Positions 5,182 through 6,766 of a stretch of DNA of 6,766 bases are shown here, one piece after another. This stretch comes from JAURVT01 sp049059935 (lineage in GTDB: Bacteria > Actinomycetota > Actinomycetes > Propionibacteriales > Nocardioidaceae), in contig NZ_JBMGQR010000123.1 in the NCBI RefSeq assembly GCF_049059935.1, positions 1-6,766 on the forward strand. The letters run 5' to 3'. The notes beneath the pieces are model-generated. The model had not been told where the DNA came from. It ran no database searches and worked only from the letters and a program-made list of their open reading frames with translations. Within the stretch, counting starts at the first letter, position 1; every line of letters starts with the position of its first letter. The translations under genes were made by a program, and so were the position numbers.

Positions 5182-6650
5182 CGATCCAACACCGCCTGCA
5201 TCACGCTGCGCGCGATCGGCCCCGCGAGCCGTCCGCCGGAGATCTCCGGACGGGACGTGTCGGTGGACTCGACCACCACCGCGACGGCCACCTGACGGTC
5301 GCCGAGCTTGGCGAACGAGGTGAACCACGCGTACGGCGGGCGGTCGGCGGTGGACTGCGCCGTGCCGGTCTTGCCGCCGACGGTCGCGCCGCCGATCGCG
5401 GCCGAGCCGGCCGTGCCGTCGCGGACGGTCTCGACCATCATCTGCTGCAGCCCGGCGGCGACGTCGCTCGAGACGGCCTCGCCGATCCGGTCGGGCTCGG
5501 TGCTGTCGAGCACGCTCAGGTCGGGCGCCCGGACGTTCGAGACGACGTAGGGGCGCATCAGGTCGCCCCCGTTGGCGATCGCCGCGGTGACCATGGCCAT
5601 CTGCAGCGGCGTCGCCGAGACCTCGTACTGGCCGATCCCGGACTGCGCGAGCTGCGGCGCCTCGAGGTCGGTGTTCGGCTGCGTGGTGAACTGCGAGGCG
5701 TTGGCCGGCAGGCCCTCGAGGTAGTCCTCGCCGAAGCCGAACTTGCGGGCCTGCTCGGCGAGCGCGTCCTGGCCGACCCGGCCGGCGAGGCTGCCGAACG
5801 AGACGTTGCACGAGACGGCCAGCGCCCGCTCCAACGTGATCTGCTCGCCGCCGCAGTTGCCACCGCCCTCGTTGACCAGCCGGTAGCCGATCCCGGGGAA
5901 CGACAGCGACGAGCCCGCCTGCACCTCGCTGTCGGGCTTGAGGTTGAGGTTGGTCATCGCGGCCGCCGCGGTGACGAGCTTGAACGTCGAGCCGGGGGGC
6001 AGGATCTGCTGGGTCGCCCGGTTGATCATCGGGTCGTTCTCGTTGGCCTGCAGGCGCTGCCACGCGTCGGTGGTGGCCTGGAGGTCGTGGCTCGCGAGAC
6101 GGTTGGGGTCGTAGGTGGGCGCGCCGACCATCGCGAGCACCGCTCCGGTCTCGGGGTCGAGCGCGACCGCGGCGCCCTTGGCGTTGCCGGGGAGATTCTC
6201 CAGGCCCTCGGCGGCGGCCTGCTGCGCGGCGCGGTCGAGCGTCAGGCTGACGCTGCCGCCCTGCGGGGCGCGGCTGCCGATCAGGTCGACGACGCGGTTG
6301 ACGAACAGGCGGTTGTCCGAGCCGGACAGGATGCCGTTCTGCGAGCGCTCGAGCGCGCTGCGTCCGTAGATGTAGGAGTAGTACCCGGTGAGGTTGGCCC
6401 AGAGCTTCCCCTCGGGGTACTGACGCTGGTACTGGAAGTCGTCGTCGCTCGGCACGCTCTCGGCGATGGCCTTGCCGCCGACGAGGATCGCGCCGCGGTC
6501 GCGGGAGAACTCCTCGTCCATCACCCGGCGGTTGCCGTTCTTGGCGTTCAGGCTGTCGGCCTCGACGAACTGCAGGTAGTTCACGTTGAGCATGAGGGCG
6601 ACGAACAGCGCGAGGCAGCCGATCGCCAGCACACGGATGGGTCGGTTCAT
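5178..6650 (-). CDS. pbpA: Class B penicillin-binding protein PbpA (peptidoglycan transpeptidase)
   Basis: D,D-transpeptidase of 490 residues, the usual length of actinobacterial PbpA. It crosslinks peptidoglycan on the outer face of the membrane together with a SEDS glycosyltransferase. Residues about 7-27 form the membrane anchor. The N-terminal dimerisation/pedestal part runs to about 150. The transpeptidase domain has SxxK at Ser221-Lys224 (PGSTFK), SCN at 280-282 and KTGTAQ at 427-432, so it should be active and bind beta-lactams. Cys266 and Cys281 flank the active-site region and could form a disulfide (inference). The start ATG overlaps the upstream rodA stop as ATGA, which implies coupled translation. 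In mycobacteria PbpA is phosphorylated by PknB, encoded downstream here as well. Confidence 0.96.
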   Translation of the reverse strand: MNRPIRVLAIGCLALFVALMLNVNYLQFVEADSLNAKNGNRRVMDEEFSRDRGAILVGGKAIAESVPSDDDFQYQRQYPEGKLWANLTGYYSYIYGRSALERSQNGILSGSDNRLFVNRVVDLIGSRAPQGGSVSLTLDRAAQQAAAEGLENLPGNAKGAAVALDPETGAVLAMVGAPTYDPNRLASHDLQATTDAWQRLQANENDPMINRATQQILPPGSTFKLVTAAAAMTNLNLKPDSEVQAGSSLSFPGIGYRLVNEGGGNCGGEQITLERALAVSCNVSFGSLAGRVGQDALAEQARKFGFGEDYLEGLPANASQFTTQPNTDLEAPQLAQSGIGQYEVSATPLQMAMVTAAIANGGDLMRPYVVSNVRAPDLSVLDSTEPDRIGEAVSSDVAAGLQQMMVETVRDGTAGSAAIGGATVGGKTGTAQSTADRPPYAWFTSFAKLGDRQVAVAVVVESTDTSRPEISGGRLAGPIARSVMQAVLDR

Positions 6651-6766
6651 CGCAGCTTCACCACCTGGGTCGCGTCTTCCTCGTCCAGCTGCACCACCGC
6701 GGGTGCGGGGCGCCGGCTCTGGTCGCTGATGCGGAGCAGCAGGGCGACGATCGCCCAGTTGGCGAG
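6647..6766 (-). CDS. rodA: RodA/FtsW-family SEDS glycosyltransferase, C-terminal end only
   Basis: The last 39 codons of a gene that enters from the right edge of the window. The peptide begins LANWAIVALLLRISDQSRRP, the end of the last membrane helix followed by the LLLRISD motif typical of actinobacterial RodA C-termini, then a cytoplasmic acidic tail ending VVKLR. The TGA stop (6649-6647) overlaps the pbpA ATG by 4 bp. SEDS proteins polymerise glycan strands from lipid II and pair with a class B PBP. The position just upstream of pbpA fits that partnership. Most of the gene is outside the window, so its integrity cannot be judged. Confidence 0.85.
   Translation of the reverse strand, partial: LANWAIVALLLRISDQSRRPAPAVVQLDEEDATQVVKLR

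Noticed and set aside
4394..5323. A 309-codon plus-strand frame antisense to pknB
   Set aside because: It lies opposite the kinase domain, whose motifs are all intact on the minus strand, and has no recognisable domain.
5122..6063. A 313-codon minus-strand frame in another phase of pbpA
   Set aside because: Arg/Gly/Ala-rich shadow of pbpA. Only its last 19 codons (from ATG 5181) deserve mention, and they are listed separately with low confidence.

Overview
This window is a stretch of very GC-rich chromosome from an actinobacterium. It carries the conserved cell-division and cell-wall gene neighbourhood usually found close to the replication origin: a cyclophilin (ppiA), a rhomboid protease, crgA, a DUF881 membrane protein, pknB, pbpA and the 3' end of rodA. 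The gene content and the strong codon bias for G/C at third positions point to Actinomycetota. Nocardioidaceae-like organisms are my best guess, but that rests on general likeness, not on a search. Nothing here looks mobile or foreign, and I see no tRNA, rRNA, CRISPR or insertion sequence.

Layout from left to right. Positions 126-1565 hold two plus-strand genes, probably one transcript: ppiA and a zinc-ribbon rhomboid protease 36 bp downstream. A 177-bp intergenic region follows (1566-1742), clearly less GC-rich than its surroundings. It contains a tight cluster of DnaA-box-like 9-mers, a 13-bp direct repeat and a strong hairpin lying between converging genes. crgA (minus strand) encodes a CrgA with an unusually long, charged N-terminal extension. 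A 134-bp divergent spacer with three palindromes separates crgA from the plus-strand DUF881 gene. DUF881 runs head-on into pknB with only 3 bp between their stop codons. On the minus strand rodA, pbpA and pknB form a co-directional operon. rodA and pbpA overlap by ATGA. pbpA and pknB are bridged by a 19-codon micro-ORF that itself overlaps both neighbours by ATGA.

How the genes fit together. RodA (SEDS glycosyltransferase) and PbpA (class B transpeptidase) form a septal/elongation peptidoglycan synthase pair. PknB senses muropeptides or lipid II through extracellular PASTA repeats and phosphorylates wall and division proteins. CrgA is a small membrane protein that, in mycobacteria and streptomycetes, contacts FtsZ and septal penicillin-binding proteins. 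DUF881 proteins always travel with this cluster but have no firm role.

The coding genes are ordinary members of known families. The parts worth a second look are non-coding or architectural: the DnaA-box-like cluster downstream of the rhomboid gene, the micro-ORF relay between pbpA and pknB, the CrgA extension, and the absence between DUF881 and pknB of the glutamine amidotransferase (and often a class E sortase) found there in many relatives.
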